Numbered from the stretch's first letter, positions 9,018-18,495 are shown. The stretch: 64,000 nucleotides of DNA from Hyphomicrobiales bacterium (GCA_930633495.1 CAKNFJ010000001.1:3805001-3869000); one strand, 5' to 3'. Notes: generated by a model from the sequence alone, not told the origin. Numbers and translations: made by a program.

Positions 9018-9147
9018 GATGCTCTCCCAACTCGAGTTGATTATCGAAGAATGTTCTGGGTTGATGATCGGCCGGATGCCACATCCGTTGATCTAGCCGA
9101 TTGTTCGTCGCCGCATTGCTCGAGCGTTCGGCTCTCTGCTCGGCGTG

Positions 9148-10839
9148 CTAGGTCAGCAGCATGATGATGACCATGCCCCAGATGGTGAGGAGGGTATTTC
9201 CGACCGCGTAGGTCACGGTGTAGCCGAGTGCGGGAACCTGGCTCTTGGCCGTTTCGCACACCATGCCGAGAGCTGCCGTCGTGGTGCGGGCGCCGGCGCA
9301 GGCGCCAAGCAGGATCGCCGGGTCGAACCGGAAGATGTACTTGCCGGCGAACATGGACAGGATCAGCGGGATCGTCGTGGCGACAGCGCCCCAGAGAAAG
9401 AGGCCGACGCCTTGCGTCTGCAGGCCCTTGACGAAGCCGGGACCGGCCGAGATCCCGACCACGGCGATGAACATGTTGAGACCGACCGAATTCATGAACC
9501 AGACGGTCGAGCTCGGGATGCGGCCGAAAGTCGGGTGTACCGAACGCAGCCAGCCGAAGACGAGACCGGAGATCAGCGCGCCGCCCGCCGTCGATAGGGT
9601 CAGCGGGGCGCCGCCGACCTTGAACACGAGGGCGCCGATCAGGGCGCCAAGGACGATAGCGCCACACATGAAGGCCACGTCGGCGACGTCGCTCGGACGA
9701 TCGACATGGCCCAGCGTCTTCGCGACCGCGGCGATGTCCTGGGTGCGCCCGACGACGGTGAGGATGTCGCCACGGTGGATCACGGTATCCGGCAGGATCG
9801 GAATGCTGACGGCGGTGGCGCCGCGCACGATCTTGCGCAGGAAGACACCGCGCGCCGTCGGCATGCGCGACAATTCGGTCAAGGTCTTGCCGTTGGCATC
9901 CTTGCTGGTGACATAGACGTCGACGCCTTCGGCCTTGAGATCGAGCAACTCGGGGTCCTCGACCTCGTCGGCATTGTGGCCGATCAGGTTGACCAGCGTC
10001 TCGCGCGGGCCGGCGAGCGCGATGATGTCGCCTGCCTGCAGGACCGTATCTGCGGTCGCGTCCTCGATCACGCCATTGCGGCGGATACGTTCGACGAAGA
10101 CGCGTGCATCCGGTACCAGCGCCTCGGCCTCCGCCGCGCGCATGCCGGCGACCTTGGCGCCCTCGCGCAGTCGGAAGGCGCGCAGTTCGAAGCGCCGCCA
10201 GACCGAGCCCGGCCCCCCGATCTCTTTGCCACCGCCAAGCCTGGCCTCGTAGTCTTGGCAGGCCTTGGCGAGATCGATGTTCAGGAGCTTCGGCCCCAGC
10301 AACGCCAGGACCATGGCAGAACCGACGGTGCCGAAGATGTAGGTCACCGCATAGGCGACCGGCATGGCATCGAGATATTCCTTGGTTTGCTCGGCAGAGA
10401 GGCCCAAGCGGTTGATTGCATCAGTCGCCAGCCCCATCGAGGCGGATATCGTCTGTGAGCCGGCGTATAAGCCGGCCGCATAGCCCGGATGATAGCCTGC
10501 GAACTTTGCGACGATGACGGGGACCGCGAGGCAAAATACGGTCACGACGACCGCAAAGATCGCCTGAGGCGCACCGTCCTTGGCGATGCCGCGCACGAAC
10601 TGCGGGCCGACGCCGTAGCCGACAGCAAAGAGAAACATCAGGAAGAACGTCGATTTCACATGCGGCGAGATCGTGATGCCGAGCTGCCCGATGACGACGG
10701 CGGCGATCAGCGTCGAGGTGACGGCGCCGAGACTGAAACCCTTATAGGCGAAGCCGCCGACATAGTATCCGATCGCGAGAGAGAGAAAGAGCGCTATTTC
10801 CGGGTAGCCGCGCAGCGTGGCAACGAACCAGTCGAACAT
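9148..10839 (-). CDS. aspT: aspartate:alanine antiporter family transporter (AspT paralogue 2)
   Basis: A 563-residue relative of the downstream AspT, with the same two membrane halves ([12 protein letters not shown], then [12 protein letters not shown]) around two TrkA-C-like domains. A CAGART segment near the C-terminus replaces the CAGAGT of paralogue 1, which may reflect a different substrate. I chose ATG 10839 rather than GTG 10848 because AGGTGA then sits five bases upstream as a good ribosome-binding site. It lies between the large decarboxylase and aspD. One plausible split is one carrier for aspartate/alanine and one for the decarboxylase product pair, but that is inference. The 130-base gap to aspD could hold a promoter or processing site. 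Confidence 0.9.
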   Translation of the reverse strand: MFDWFVATLRGYPEIALFLSLAIGYYVGGFAYKGFSLGAVTSTLIAAVVIGQLGITISPHVKSTFFLMFLFAVGYGVGPQFVRGIAKDGAPQAIFAVVVTVFCLAVPVIVAKFAGYHPGYAAGLYAGSQTISASMGLATDAINRLGLSAEQTKEYLDAMPVAYAVTYIFGTVGSAMVLALLGPKLLNIDLAKACQDYEARLGGGKEIGGPGSVWRRFELRAFRLREGAKVAGMRAAEAEALVPDARVFVERIRRNGVIEDATADTVLQAGDIIALAGPRETLVNLIGHNADEVEDPELLDLKAEGVDVYVTSKDANGKTLTELSRMPTARGVFLRKIVRGATAVSIPILPDTVIHRGDILTVVGRTQDIAAVAKTLGHVDRPSDVADVAFMCGAIVLGALIGALVFKVGGAPLTLSTAGGALISGLVFGWLRSVHPTFGRIPSSTVWFMNSVGLNMFIAVVGISAGPGFVKGLQTQGVGLFLWGAVATTIPLILSMFAGKYIFRFDPAILLGACAGARTTTAALGMVCETAKSQVPALGYTVTYAVGNTLLTIWGMVIIMLLT

Positions 10840-10928
10840 TCCGATCACCTGTTTTGTGAGGTCGGGGCCTGCCGAGATTCAGACAGCCCGTCAAAGTCTG
10901 TGTGAGTCCGTCAACTTTGCTGGGATCT

Positions 10929-13652
10929 TCACTTCTTCTTGGTGGCCAAGGCGTCCGGCTTGATCAATTTCAGGCCTTTTGCCTTCTCGTATCCGTGGAT
11001 TTCCTTCACATCGAGCTTGCGCATGAAGGTGATGGTCTCGTGCGTCACGACCTGCCCCGGCACCAGGATCGGGAAGCCTGGCGGATAGGGGATGACGAAA
11101 TTGGCCGAGATCAGCGCCGGCCCCTTGTCGATGCGGCGATCGCATTCGGGGCTGTCGATCGGCAGGTATTCGCACTTGTCTTCTGCATAGGCGGAGAAGA
11201 AGGCGGTGCGGATGTCACCCTCCGGCGTGTTCTTGCCGGCATCGCCGCGAAACGCTTCATGGAAGTGGCTGAAGTCGGGGAGTTCGGGCACATCCGTCAT
11301 CAGGCTGCGCACGCGCGCCTCGAAGGTGCGGCGCCCGCCCTCGCCGCCCTGGCGCAGGCGCATTTCGATCTCGTTGCTGATCTTGAGCAAGACGCCGATC
11401 AGCAGCGCCACGTCGCTGCGCGTGTTGTTGATGTTGGATTGGAGCAGGACCGAATTGCGCGAGGTCTTGTTGACCTGGATTCCGTACTGGGACGCCAGGA
11501 GCCCCTTGAACGAGGTGCCGTCGAAGCCCGCCGTGCCGCAGACCAGCGTCATGCGCGTCGGGTCGAGGCAGAACTCGTCCTCGCGCATGCTGCGCAGCTG
11601 ATCGTCCCAGTGCGTGTCGGGAGAGAGGAAATCGACGAAACCGCTGGTCCGATACTTTGCCGGCACCATGCCGTCGGCGCCGACGATCTTGAAATATTTG
11701 GAGATCAGCGGGTGGATGGCGACTTCCCGCCGGATGTCGAGCGCCACCTCGATGGCGTTCATCACCAGCCCGTAACCTTCGAGTTCCATCTGCCGGCGCG
11801 CGACATCGAGGCTGGCGATGAGCTGCTGGTTCGGACTGGTCGAGGCGTGGGTGAAGACCGCTTCATGAAACTGCGCCTCGACCTTGTGGAAGTCGACATC
11901 CCTGACCAGCACCATCGAGCCCTGCCGGATCGCGGACATCGACTTGTGGGTCGAGTTGGTCTGGTAGACGCGCAGCCGCACCGCCCGCGGATCCGGCACC
12001 AGCCGGGTTTCCAGCAAGGTTTCCATGGACGGATTCTGGCCGAGTTCCTTGCGCTGCCGCTCGTAGGCGCCGAGGGCCTCCGGGCTTGCCATCCAGGCTT
12101 CGATGTCGGCCGCCGCGCCCATCGCGGTTCGCGGCCTCAGGAAGGGCGACCAGCGCGCGAAGCCGAACCAGGCCTCGTCCCAGAGGAAGAGCAGGTCCGG
12201 CTTGATGGCGAGACATTCCTCCATCACCCGCCGGGTGTTGTAGATGTGGCCGTCGAAGGTGCAGTTGGTCAGGTCGACCATCTTGACGCGATCGAGGCGG
12301 CCCTCGGCCTTCAGGTCGAGCAAGGCCTTCTTGATGGTGCGCAGCGGCACCGCCCCGTACATCGAGTATTCCGTCATCGGAAACGCCTCGACATAGACGG
12401 GCTGCGCACCACTCAGCACGAGGCCGTAATGGTGCGATTTGTGGCAGTTGCGGTCGAGGATGACGATGTCGCCCGGCGCGATCAGCGCCTGCAGGACCAT
12501 CTTGTTCGACGTGCTCGTGCCATTGGTCACGAAGAAGACGTGGTCGGCGCCGAAGGCGCGCGCCGCCATCTCCTGCGACCGCTTGATGTTGCCCGTGGGC
12601 TCCAGCAGGCTGTCCAGGCCGCCCGTCGTGGCGCTGCTCTCCGCGAGAAACAGATTGATCCCGTAGAACTGGCCCATGTCGCGGATCCAGGGCGAACGGA
12701 ACACGGATTTGCCGCGAGCGATCGGAAGCGCGTGGAAGGTGGCGATCGGCCGTTGCGCGTAAGCCTTGAGATTGTTGAAGAAGGGCGTGTCATAGCGCGC
12801 CTCGATGCCCTCCAGCACCGACAGATGCAGCTCCAGGGGCTCCTCGACCTGGTACATCACGCGGCGGATCATGGCGGCGCGCGGATCGCCAGCCAGCTTC
12901 TCCACTCGCCGATCGGAGAGCAGATAGATGTCGAGCTCGGGGCGGATCGCCTTCAGCCCGACGGCGAGGCGCAGTGCCATGTCGGCCTCGTCCGCATTGT
13001 CGAGGAAGGGCTGCTGGGCGGCGAGCACGCTGCGCAGGATCGGCGCGTCATGTCGGGACTTCAATACGAAGCCCTCGTAGATGACGACCGCAGCGATGTT
13101 CGGATTCAGGACCGCCGCGCAAACCGCGTCTTCCAGGCTGCCGACCATCACCGTTTCGTAGATGAAGGCATCCTCGAGGCGCCTCAGGCGGCGAAACTCG
13201 GCCGCGACATGCGGCCAGCGCCCCGCCGGAGCGGGCGTCACGGTCAGCATTTCAAAATAGGGGCGGTGAGCCGCGGCCTCGCCCAGCGACGACAGAGCGA
13301 CATCGGCCGTATCCGCCAGTGACAGGTCGGCCGACTGCCACTCCTTCGGATCGTGCTTGTAGTTGCCGGTGATGATCGCGACCGAGATGCGCTTGGCCAG
13401 CGACAGAAAGCCGTTGGCGTCGTCGTTCTGGAGGAAACCCCGCAAGGTCGCGAGAAGCTCCGCCCCCGGAAAGGCGTGGAACTCCTCGATGACGCCAAGC
13501 TCGTTGAGAGCAATCTCGACCTGGCTGCGGGCCTGGTCGCCCTTCGCCCAATTGCGCGCAACCGCGTGCAGGTCCCTCCAACGGTCGGTGCGACCAGACG
13601 GCGCCGAGAAGAAATGATCGATGGAGCGGGAGTTCCGGGCGGCGGAAGCCAT
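10929..13652 (-). CDS. Orn/Lys/Arg-type PLP decarboxylase
   Basis: A 907-residue fold type I decarboxylase of the inducible ornithine/lysine/arginine class. The region before about 330 resembles the receiver-like wing domain. The PLP core carries RNCHKSHHYG, WDEAWFGFARW (491-501) and TNSTHKSMSAIRQG with the Schiff-base lysine at about K570. The C-terminal domain ends with PYPPGFPILVPGQ and a short lysine tail. These enzymes consume a proton per reaction and act in acid stress or polyamine supply; the substrate is not predictable here. It is longer than E. coli LdcI (about 715). ATG 13652 has GGAAGG eight bases upstream. It is the first gene of the cluster with aspT, aspD and aspT. Confidence 0.88.
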   Translation of the reverse strand: MASAARNSRSIDHFFSAPSGRTDRWRDLHAVARNWAKGDQARSQVEIALNELGVIEEFHAFPGAELLATLRGFLQNDDANGFLSLAKRISVAIITGNYKHDPKEWQSADLSLADTADVALSSLGEAAAHRPYFEMLTVTPAPAGRWPHVAAEFRRLRRLEDAFIYETVMVGSLEDAVCAAVLNPNIAAVVIYEGFVLKSRHDAPILRSVLAAQQPFLDNADEADMALRLAVGLKAIRPELDIYLLSDRRVEKLAGDPRAAMIRRVMYQVEEPLELHLSVLEGIEARYDTPFFNNLKAYAQRPIATFHALPIARGKSVFRSPWIRDMGQFYGINLFLAESSATTGGLDSLLEPTGNIKRSQEMAARAFGADHVFFVTNGTSTSNKMVLQALIAPGDIVILDRNCHKSHHYGLVLSGAQPVYVEAFPMTEYSMYGAVPLRTIKKALLDLKAEGRLDRVKMVDLTNCTFDGHIYNTRRVMEECLAIKPDLLFLWDEAWFGFARWSPFLRPRTAMGAAADIEAWMASPEALGAYERQRKELGQNPSMETLLETRLVPDPRAVRLRVYQTNSTHKSMSAIRQGSMVLVRDVDFHKVEAQFHEAVFTHASTSPNQQLIASLDVARRQMELEGYGLVMNAIEVALDIRREVAIHPLISKYFKIVGADGMVPAKYRTSGFVDFLSPDTHWDDQLRSMREDEFCLDPTRMTLVCGTAGFDGTSFKGLLASQYGIQVNKTSRNSVLLQSNINNTRSDVALLIGVLLKISNEIEMRLRQGGEGGRRTFEARVRSLMTDVPELPDFSHFHEAFRGDAGKNTPEGDIRTAFFSAYAEDKCEYLPIDSPECDRRIDKGPALISANFVIPYPPGFPILVPGQVVTHETITFMRKLDVKEIHGYEKAKGLKLIKPDALATKKK

Positions 13653-13719
13653 TCTGTGTCCTTCCCATAGGCAAAACCGGAGACACTGCAACTCAGCACA
13701 TCACAGGGAGTCGGCGTAT

Positions 13720-13733
13720 TGTCCCTAGGGACA
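13720..13733. promoter_or_regulatory. 14-bp perfect palindrome upstream of the decarboxylase cluster
   Basis: TGTCCCTAGGGACA is a perfect palindrome 68 bases upstream of the decarboxylase ATG and lies in the gap between two divergent genes. Position and symmetry fit a dimeric repressor or activator site. No regulator gene lies beside it and I do not recognise the sequence as a named operator. Confidence 0.4.
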
Positions 13734-13884
13734 GGTTTCGAGATGGCCCAATGTGCTAGAAAATAAAGATGAATGAAATTTCAGGTTTGATTCACGGTCT
13801 CGATTCTGCAGCAAATTTACGCTGCTTACATTGGGAATTATAAATAAAGTGAGATTGTTGTATCGCTTAGGCGGGGTTAATATA

Positions 13885-14142
13885 ATGATGAACGTTTTGT
13901 TAATGAGAGAAATTTTGGCGTTATTTGCTTCTTGCGCCATTCTCTATGCTTCTTCGACCCCGGTTGCTGCTTGTAATCGTATCGCGGGGTGTACAATGGA
14001 TGTTTTGCTTGAGGGGCATGATATGATGCAAGATGGGCGAGCCGCCGACAACATGCGCGCGGCTCAGGAGAACGTCCAAGCTTTCAAGCGGCAGCAGCAG
14101 GCCGATCAGGCCGCGGGCCGGACACCACCGACACCCAGATAA
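13885..14142 (+). CDS. small exported protein, possibly a lipoprotein
   Basis: An 85-residue protein beginning MMNVLLMREILALFASCAIL, a signal sequence that ends in SSTPVAAC. VAAC is an acceptable lipobox, so it may be lipid-anchored; otherwise cleavage after AA would release a roughly 56-residue peptide. The mature part is helical, polar and Gln-rich (NVQAFKRQQQADQAAG). ATG 13885 is chosen because AGGCGGGG precedes it; a TTG start 18 codons earlier would add a basic stretch before the signal. The coding sequence and its upstream region are clearly AT-richer than the surroundings, which suggests acquisition. Function unknown. Confidence 0.55.
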   Translation: MMNVLLMREILALFASCAILYASSTPVAACNRIAGCTMDVLLEGHDMMQDGRAADNMRAAQENVQAFKRQQQADQAAGRTPPTPR

Positions 14143-14199
14143 GCGTCGCATCGGCGCGAGATTTGGATAGTGTTTTTGGCGCCGTTGCGAGGGGACCCC

Positions 14200-15873
14200 A
14201 TGCATCTGCGAACCATGCTCGCCAGCGTCCTCGTCAGCGGGATCGCCTCTCAGGCGCTGGCCCAGGCGACGCCGCCCGCCTCGGCGCCTCCGGCGACGCA
14301 GGCGACGCAGGCCCCGGAGGTTCTGTCCAGCGCCCAGCTCGACGCGCTCGTCGCGCCGATCGCGCTCTACCCCGACACCTTGCTGTCACAGGTACTGATG
14401 GCCTCGACCTATCCGCTCGAGGTGGTGCAGGCCGACCGCTGGGTCGCGGCCAACAAGAAGCTCAAGGGCGACCAGCTGCAGGCCGCCGTCGACAAGCAGC
14501 CCTGGGACGCGAGCGTGAAATCGCTCGTCGCAACCCCGTCCGTGCTGGAGATGATGAGCAAGAATCTCGACTGGACGCAGAAGCTCGGCGATGCGGTCCT
14601 CGCCCAGCAGCCCGACATCATGGACGGCATCCAGAGGATGCGGACGCGCGCCTACGACGCCAAGAAGCTGTCCTCAAGCTCGCAGCAGAAAGTCACGGTC
14701 CAGCCGGCCAGCGCCAGCAGCAAGCAGACGATCGTGATCGAGCCGACCAGTCCCGACACGGTGTATGTGCCCTATTACGACCCGGCCGTGGTCTATGGCC
14801 CTTGGCCCGAGCCGGCCTATCCGCCCTATTATTTCCCGGCGCCGGGCTATATCGCCACCGGCGTTCTCGCGACGGGTCTCGCCTTCGGGACCGCCTATGC
14901 GCTCGGACGCTGGACCTCGGGCGGGTATTGGGGCGGCAACGTCAACTGGAACAACAACAACATCAATATCGACCGCAATCGCGTGACGCATTGGGAGCAC
15001 AACCCCCAGCACCGGCACGGCGTGCAGTATCGCAACGATGCCGTCAGGCAGAAATTCTCCAACGAGGGCATTCGCGCCGGCAGCGAGGGCAGGATGGACT
15101 TCCGCGGGCGCAGCGGCGATCAGGTCCTGCGGCCTGAAGGTGGCCGCGACGGGCCGGGGGCAGGCGCCGCCGCCCGACCGGATCAGAGACCCGGAGACCG
15201 CCCTGGAGCGGGAGATCGTCCTGGAGCCGGCGCCGGGCGCGACCGTCCAGGCGGCGACCGGCCCGCAGCGGGAAACCGGCCCGATCGGCCGGGCGCGGAC
15301 CGGGCTGGCGCCGGTGGAGGGCGTCAGGGCGCCGACCGGGCCCGGGGCTCGGCACCTCCTCGTGCTTCAGCCCAGCCGAAGCGCCCGCCGTCGGGTGCAA
15401 ACCGTCCGGGGCCGCCACGCGACAACGCTTTCGGCAACATCCAGCCGGGCCGAGCCGCCAATCTTCAATCACAGCGAGGGCATGCCAGTATGAACCGCAT
15501 GCCTGCGGGCGGCGGACAAGCGATGCATGCCGGAGGCGGAGCCCGCATGGGTGGCGGTGGCGGGCGTGCCGGCGCGGGTGGCGGTGGACGCGGAGGCGGC
15601 GGGGGGCGTCGCTCCGACATCCAGCTCAAGAATCATATCGAGTTGCTCGGCGTCATGGAAAACGGGCTCGGCTTCTACCGCTTCGAATATAACGGCGCTC
15701 CAACCGCCTATGTCGGGGTGATCGCGCAGGAAGTGCAGGGCGTCGCGCCGGGGGCGGTGCATCGCGGCACGGACGGCTATCTGCGGGTCGACTACCGACA
15801 GATCGGCGTGCCCTTCCAGACCTTCGACCAATGGCGAGCCTCGGGCGCGCGGATCCCCGCCGGAAAGCTCTGA
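14200..15873 (+). CDS. DUF3300 protein with C-terminal S74-like chaperone domain
   Basis: A 557-residue exported protein. The signal peptide is MHLRTMLASVLVSGIASQALAQ. DUF3300 follows (about 40-270), with LVAPIALYPDTLLSQVLMASTYPLEV and the tyrosine/proline-rich TVYVPYYDPAVVYGPW. An Arg/Gly/Pro/Asp-rich low-complexity region spans about 305-470. The last 88 residues match the tail-fibre intramolecular chaperone pattern: SDIQLKNHIELLG, YRFEYNG, YVGVIAQEVQ, GYLRVDY. DUF3300 and S74 chaperone domains are each known; this combination is unfamiliar to me. S74 domains normally trimerise and self-cleave, so the protein may assemble as a trimeric envelope structure. Start chosen at ATG 14200 behind GAGGGGA. 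The DUF2950 partner gene follows by 29 bases. Confidence 0.85.
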   Translation: MHLRTMLASVLVSGIASQALAQATPPASAPPATQATQAPEVLSSAQLDALVAPIALYPDTLLSQVLMASTYPLEVVQADRWVAANKKLKGDQLQAAVDKQPWDASVKSLVATPSVLEMMSKNLDWTQKLGDAVLAQQPDIMDGIQRMRTRAYDAKKLSSSSQQKVTVQPASASSKQTIVIEPTSPDTVYVPYYDPAVVYGPWPEPAYPPYYFPAPGYIATGVLATGLAFGTAYALGRWTSGGYWGGNVNWNNNNINIDRNRVTHWEHNPQHRHGVQYRNDAVRQKFSNEGIRAGSEGRMDFRGRSGDQVLRPEGGRDGPGAGAAARPDQRPGDRPGAGDRPGAGAGRDRPGGDRPAAGNRPDRPGADRAGAGGGRQGADRARGSAPPRASAQPKRPPSGANRPGPPRDNAFGNIQPGRAANLQSQRGHASMNRMPAGGGQAMHAGGGARMGGGGGRAGAGGGGRGGGGGRRSDIQLKNHIELLGVMENGLGFYRFEYNGAPTAYVGVIAQEVQGVAPGAVHRGTDGYLRVDYRQIGVPFQTFDQWRASGARIPAGKL

Positions 15874-15902
15874 AACGACGCGTCGTCTGGCTGGAGGCTG
15901 TT

Positions 15903-16865
15903 ATGAGCTATGGAGGACTCAGTTCCATGATCCCGACATGGCCAGCGGTGCATCTGCTCCTTCGCCTGATTTGCGGTATCGCCGCAGGCATCGGTGCCGT
16001 TTCGACGGCGGCCCGCGCCCAGGAGATTTTCCAGTCTCCGGAGCAGGCCGCGGCGGCACTGGTCACCGCTCTGCGCGAGGAGCAGTCCACACGGCTCTAT
16101 TCGATCTTCGGCATGGCGGGGCGGGATATCCTCTCCTCGGGAGACGAGCTTCGCGACGCGGATAATCGCAAGCGCTTCATCGCGGCGTACGACGCCAGGC
16201 ATTCGATCGTCGAAACCGGCCGAACCGCGACGCTGCTGCTGGGGGAGGATGCCTTCCCGTTCCCCATCCCCATCGTCCATTCGCGCGGCGGCTGGAAGTT
16301 CATGGTCGAGGCCGGGCGCCGGGAGCTCCTCGCCCGGCGGATCGGCCGGAACGAACTCGACGCCATCCAGACCAGCCTCGCGATCCTCGACGCGCAATTC
16401 GAATACGCAGCGAAAGGCCATGACGGCCGGAGCCCCGGCCTCTACGCGCAGAGGATCGTCAGCCAGCCGGACAAGCATGACGGACTCTATTGGCCGACGA
16501 CCCCCGGCGAGCCGCCGAGCCCGCTTGGAGAATTCGCCGCCCGGGCCACGAGCGAAGGCTATGTGGCAAGCCAGACGCGGCAACCTTACCACGGCTACTA
16601 CTTCAAGATTCTCAGGAAGCAGGGGCCGGCGGCGGCCGGCGGGGCGTTGGACTACGTCGCCGGCGGCAACATGATCGGCGGCTTCGGCGTCCTCGCCTAT
16701 CCTGCAACCTATGCCCGCTCGGGGATCACGAGCTTCCTCGTCAACCATGCCGGCACCGTCTACCAGAAGGATATGGGCCCCAATACGCGCGCCATCGCTT
16801 CGCGCATGAACAGCTTCAATCCCGATCGCGGTTGGGAGAAGGTTGGGACGAACAGGTCTCCCTAG
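15903..16865 (+). CDS. DUF2950 domain exported protein
   Basis: A 320-residue protein with a signal peptide (hydrophobic VHLLLRLICGIAAGIGAV, cleavage near ARAQ). The rest matches DUF2950: FQSPEQAAAALVTALR, LYSIFGMAGRDILSSGD, GWKFMVEAGRRELLARRIGRNELDAI, then a YHGYYFKILRKQGPAA segment and GGFGVLAYPATYARSGITSFLVN. DUF2950 genes commonly sit directly after DUF3300 genes, as here, so the two products probably act together in the envelope; the activity is unknown. Both ATG 15903 and ATG 15927 have GGAGG upstream. I chose 15903; the shorter start would leave a more conventional signal peptide. Length is usual for the family. Confidence 0.85.
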   Translation: MSYGGLSSMIPTWPAVHLLLRLICGIAAGIGAVSTAARAQEIFQSPEQAAAALVTALREEQSTRLYSIFGMAGRDILSSGDELRDADNRKRFIAAYDARHSIVETGRTATLLLGEDAFPFPIPIVHSRGGWKFMVEAGRRELLARRIGRNELDAIQTSLAILDAQFEYAAKGHDGRSPGLYAQRIVSQPDKHDGLYWPTTPGEPPSPLGEFAARATSEGYVASQTRQPYHGYYFKILRKQGPAAAGGALDYVAGGNMIGGFGVLAYPATYARSGITSFLVNHAGTVYQKDMGPNTRAIASRMNSFNPDRGWEKVGTNRSP

Positions 16866-16938
16866 GCGGTGCTCCGCCCGGCCTTGCAGTTAACCGCCAT
16901 CGTGCGCCTTCCCTCATCGATTCTACAGGAGTAGTTCT

Positions 16939-17202
16939 ATGGATTCGGGCGTTTTCGTGGCTATCAGGTTATTGCCGAGGCACAAAAAGGAAGTCGAGGA
17001 GCTGGCATTGGCAAGCGAGGATTTTCGGGGACTTTGCCGGGATCTGGCTGATGCTGAGAATTTCCTTGTTCGTTTGGAGAAAACTAACAGTAATGAGTCG
17101 GATGGGCGCCGGGCTGAGTACCGAAATCTTGTAAGCGAACTGGAAGCTGAGCTTTGTCGCGCCGTCCAAGAAAGACAATACTTGAAAAACTATCCAAGGT
17201 AG
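16939..17202 (+). CDS. conserved small helical protein
   Basis: An 87-residue soluble protein, rich in Glu and Leu and predicted mostly helical: FRGLCRDLADAENFLVRLE, then EYRNLVSELEAELCRAV. I recall similar small proteins with an EFRxLCxDYxDxxxxLxxW...RxEYxxLLxELExEI pattern in several proteobacteria, so the family is probably widespread, but I know no function. AGGAG lies seven bases before ATG 16939. The gene sits between the DUF2950 gene and a lipoprotein gene on the same strand. Confidence 0.65.
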   Translation: MDSGVFVAIRLLPRHKKEVEELALASEDFRGLCRDLADAENFLVRLEKTNSNESDGRRAEYRNLVSELEAELCRAVQERQYLKNYPR

Positions 17203-17232
17203 TTTCTGCCAAAAAGAAAGCAGGATATTCCC

Positions 17233-17805
17233 ATGTCTAAGACAGGTTTTGCAGTCGCTATCATATTAGCTCTGGGCGGAGCGGGATGTGCTCCGGTCAT
17301 TACGAGTCAAGCAGTCATTGTGGCCGGTGTCGGACCCGTTGAAGTCGAGCAAATCAATGTCGATATCGTCGCGATTGTGCCAGAATATCGTCTCATCACT
17401 GTACGCCAAGGACGCTTCGTCTGGGATGTTATGGTACCACCGGCTTTCGGTGACTTGAAGAATATTAGTGCAGGCGACAGGGTTCGAATCAGCCGGGTCG
17501 AGGGCGTGGCCTTTGGTGCGAGGCGTGCGAAGAAAGGTGCGCGGCCTCAAATCGTGTATACAGAAGCGACTAGCAGCTCTTCCTTCCAGAATTTGCCGGA
17601 CAAGTTTGTCACTCGCACCTTGACTGTGACAGCGCGATTTCAAGGATTTGATCCGTCCACCGGGATCGTTAGCTATGTGGGGCCGGCGGGGCCCAACAGC
17701 CTGAGGGTGGCCGATCCAGTTGTCAGAGAGGGCCTGTCCCATATTCGCCGTGGCGACATGATCGACCTGACGCTCGGCGAAGCCGTCTATATCGAAAAAC
17801 TCTGA
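17233..17805 (+). CDS. lipoprotein of unknown function
   Basis: A 190-residue protein whose N-terminus, MSKTGFAVAIILALGGAGC, is a textbook lipoprotein signal with lipobox GAGC. The mature part appears to contain two related beta-rich units: VDIVAIVPEYRLITVRQG...GDRVRISRVEGV and TVTARFQGFDPSTGIVSYVGPAG...GDMIDLTLGEAV. Both read as a strand pair followed by a GDxVxxxxxE-type loop. No enzyme motif is seen. It follows the 87-residue gene by 30 bases and may be co-transcribed with it. Its codon use is less GC-biased than its neighbours. Confidence 0.7.
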   Translation: MSKTGFAVAIILALGGAGCAPVITSQAVIVAGVGPVEVEQINVDIVAIVPEYRLITVRQGRFVWDVMVPPAFGDLKNISAGDRVRISRVEGVAFGARRAKKGARPQIVYTEATSSSSFQNLPDKFVTRTLTVTARFQGFDPSTGIVSYVGPAGPNSLRVADPVVREGLSHIRRGDMIDLTLGEAVYIEKL

Positions 17806-17888
17806 CCGATTTTGCCAAGTTCTTTGCTGCAGGTTCGTGACTTTTCTTGCCTACAGCATCGGACGATATCCCGCAGGAGATTGAGACG

Positions 17889-18377
17889 ATGTCCGCCTTA
17901 GGCCCAAACCTCCATGCCGGGACGCTCGCCGACGAGAGCTTCATGTCGGCCGACGATCTGCGGTCCTACATGGCCGATATCGAAATGGCCCGGGCCTCCA
18001 AACTGGCGGGCGCCATGACCAAGGCCGAGGAAGCGCAACGCAAGCTCGTCGCGACGCTGCGCGACGAAATTGCCGTCACGCCCGAGAAAATCGAGGAAAT
18101 CAAGCGAAGCCTCGCGACAAAAACCCGGGCCGCAGCCGGCCGGGGCGAGACCGAAGTTCTCGTCATGCGCTTCCCGAGCCAACTCTGCACGGACCGGGGC
18201 CGCGCCATCAACAACGCCGAAGCGGACTGGCCGGCCACCCTGACCGGCCGGCCACGGCAAGCCTATCTGTTCTGGAAGGAGCACCTCCAGCCCGCCAAGT
18301 ACAAGCTGCGCGCCATGATCATCGACTGGCCAGGCGGCTTGCCGGGCGATGTCGCCTTCTTCCTGAGCTGGTCCTAA
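17889..18377 (+). CDS. hypothetical protein
   Basis: A 162-residue soluble protein without signal peptide or known motif. The first half is a predicted coiled helix (MADIEMARASKLAGAMTKAEEAQRKL, then TPEKIEEIKRSLATKTRAAAGRG). The second half is mixed, with LVMRFPSQLCTDRGRAINNAEADWP and LTGRPRQAYLFWKEHL, and ends LPGDVAFFLSWS. ATG 17889 has AGGAG nine bases upstream. Base composition and codon use match the genome, so it is likely a real resident gene. I do not recognise the family. Confidence 0.6.
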   Translation: MSALGPNLHAGTLADESFMSADDLRSYMADIEMARASKLAGAMTKAEEAQRKLVATLRDEIAVTPEKIEEIKRSLATKTRAAAGRGETEVLVMRFPSQLCTDRGRAINNAEADWPATLTGRPRQAYLFWKEHLQPAKYKLRAMIIDWPGGLPGDVAFFLSWS

Positions 18378-18439
18378 AGCGGCTCGGCGGTTCGCCGACG
18401 CGCTGAGCTGCTCCAAGTTTTTGTTCTCTGGGATTTTCT

Positions 18440-18468
18440 TCACGCGAAGCGATGTCCACTTCGCGTGA
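18440..18468. repeat. intergenic palindromic repeat
   Basis: TCACGCGAAG (18440-18449) and CTTCGCGTGA (18459-18468) form a perfect 10-bp stem around a 9-base loop. The wider sequence (TTTTCTTCACGCGAA..., ending in ATGCTCTAG) resembles a short repeat that I recall scattered between genes in Methylobacterium/Bosea-type genomes. It lies just upstream of ppk2. Confidence 0.55.
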
Positions 18469-18495
18469 GAATGCTCTAGCCGGATGGAGCCGTCG

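Noticed and set aside
7302..9164. 620-codon plus-strand frame
   Set aside because: Antisense to aspD, which has clear PLP motifs; no recognisable protein content.
10902..13322. 806-codon open frame on the plus strand
   Set aside because: It is antisense to the large decarboxylase. GC-rich codon bias leaves the opposite strand open; the translation is Arg/His/Asp-rich without motifs.
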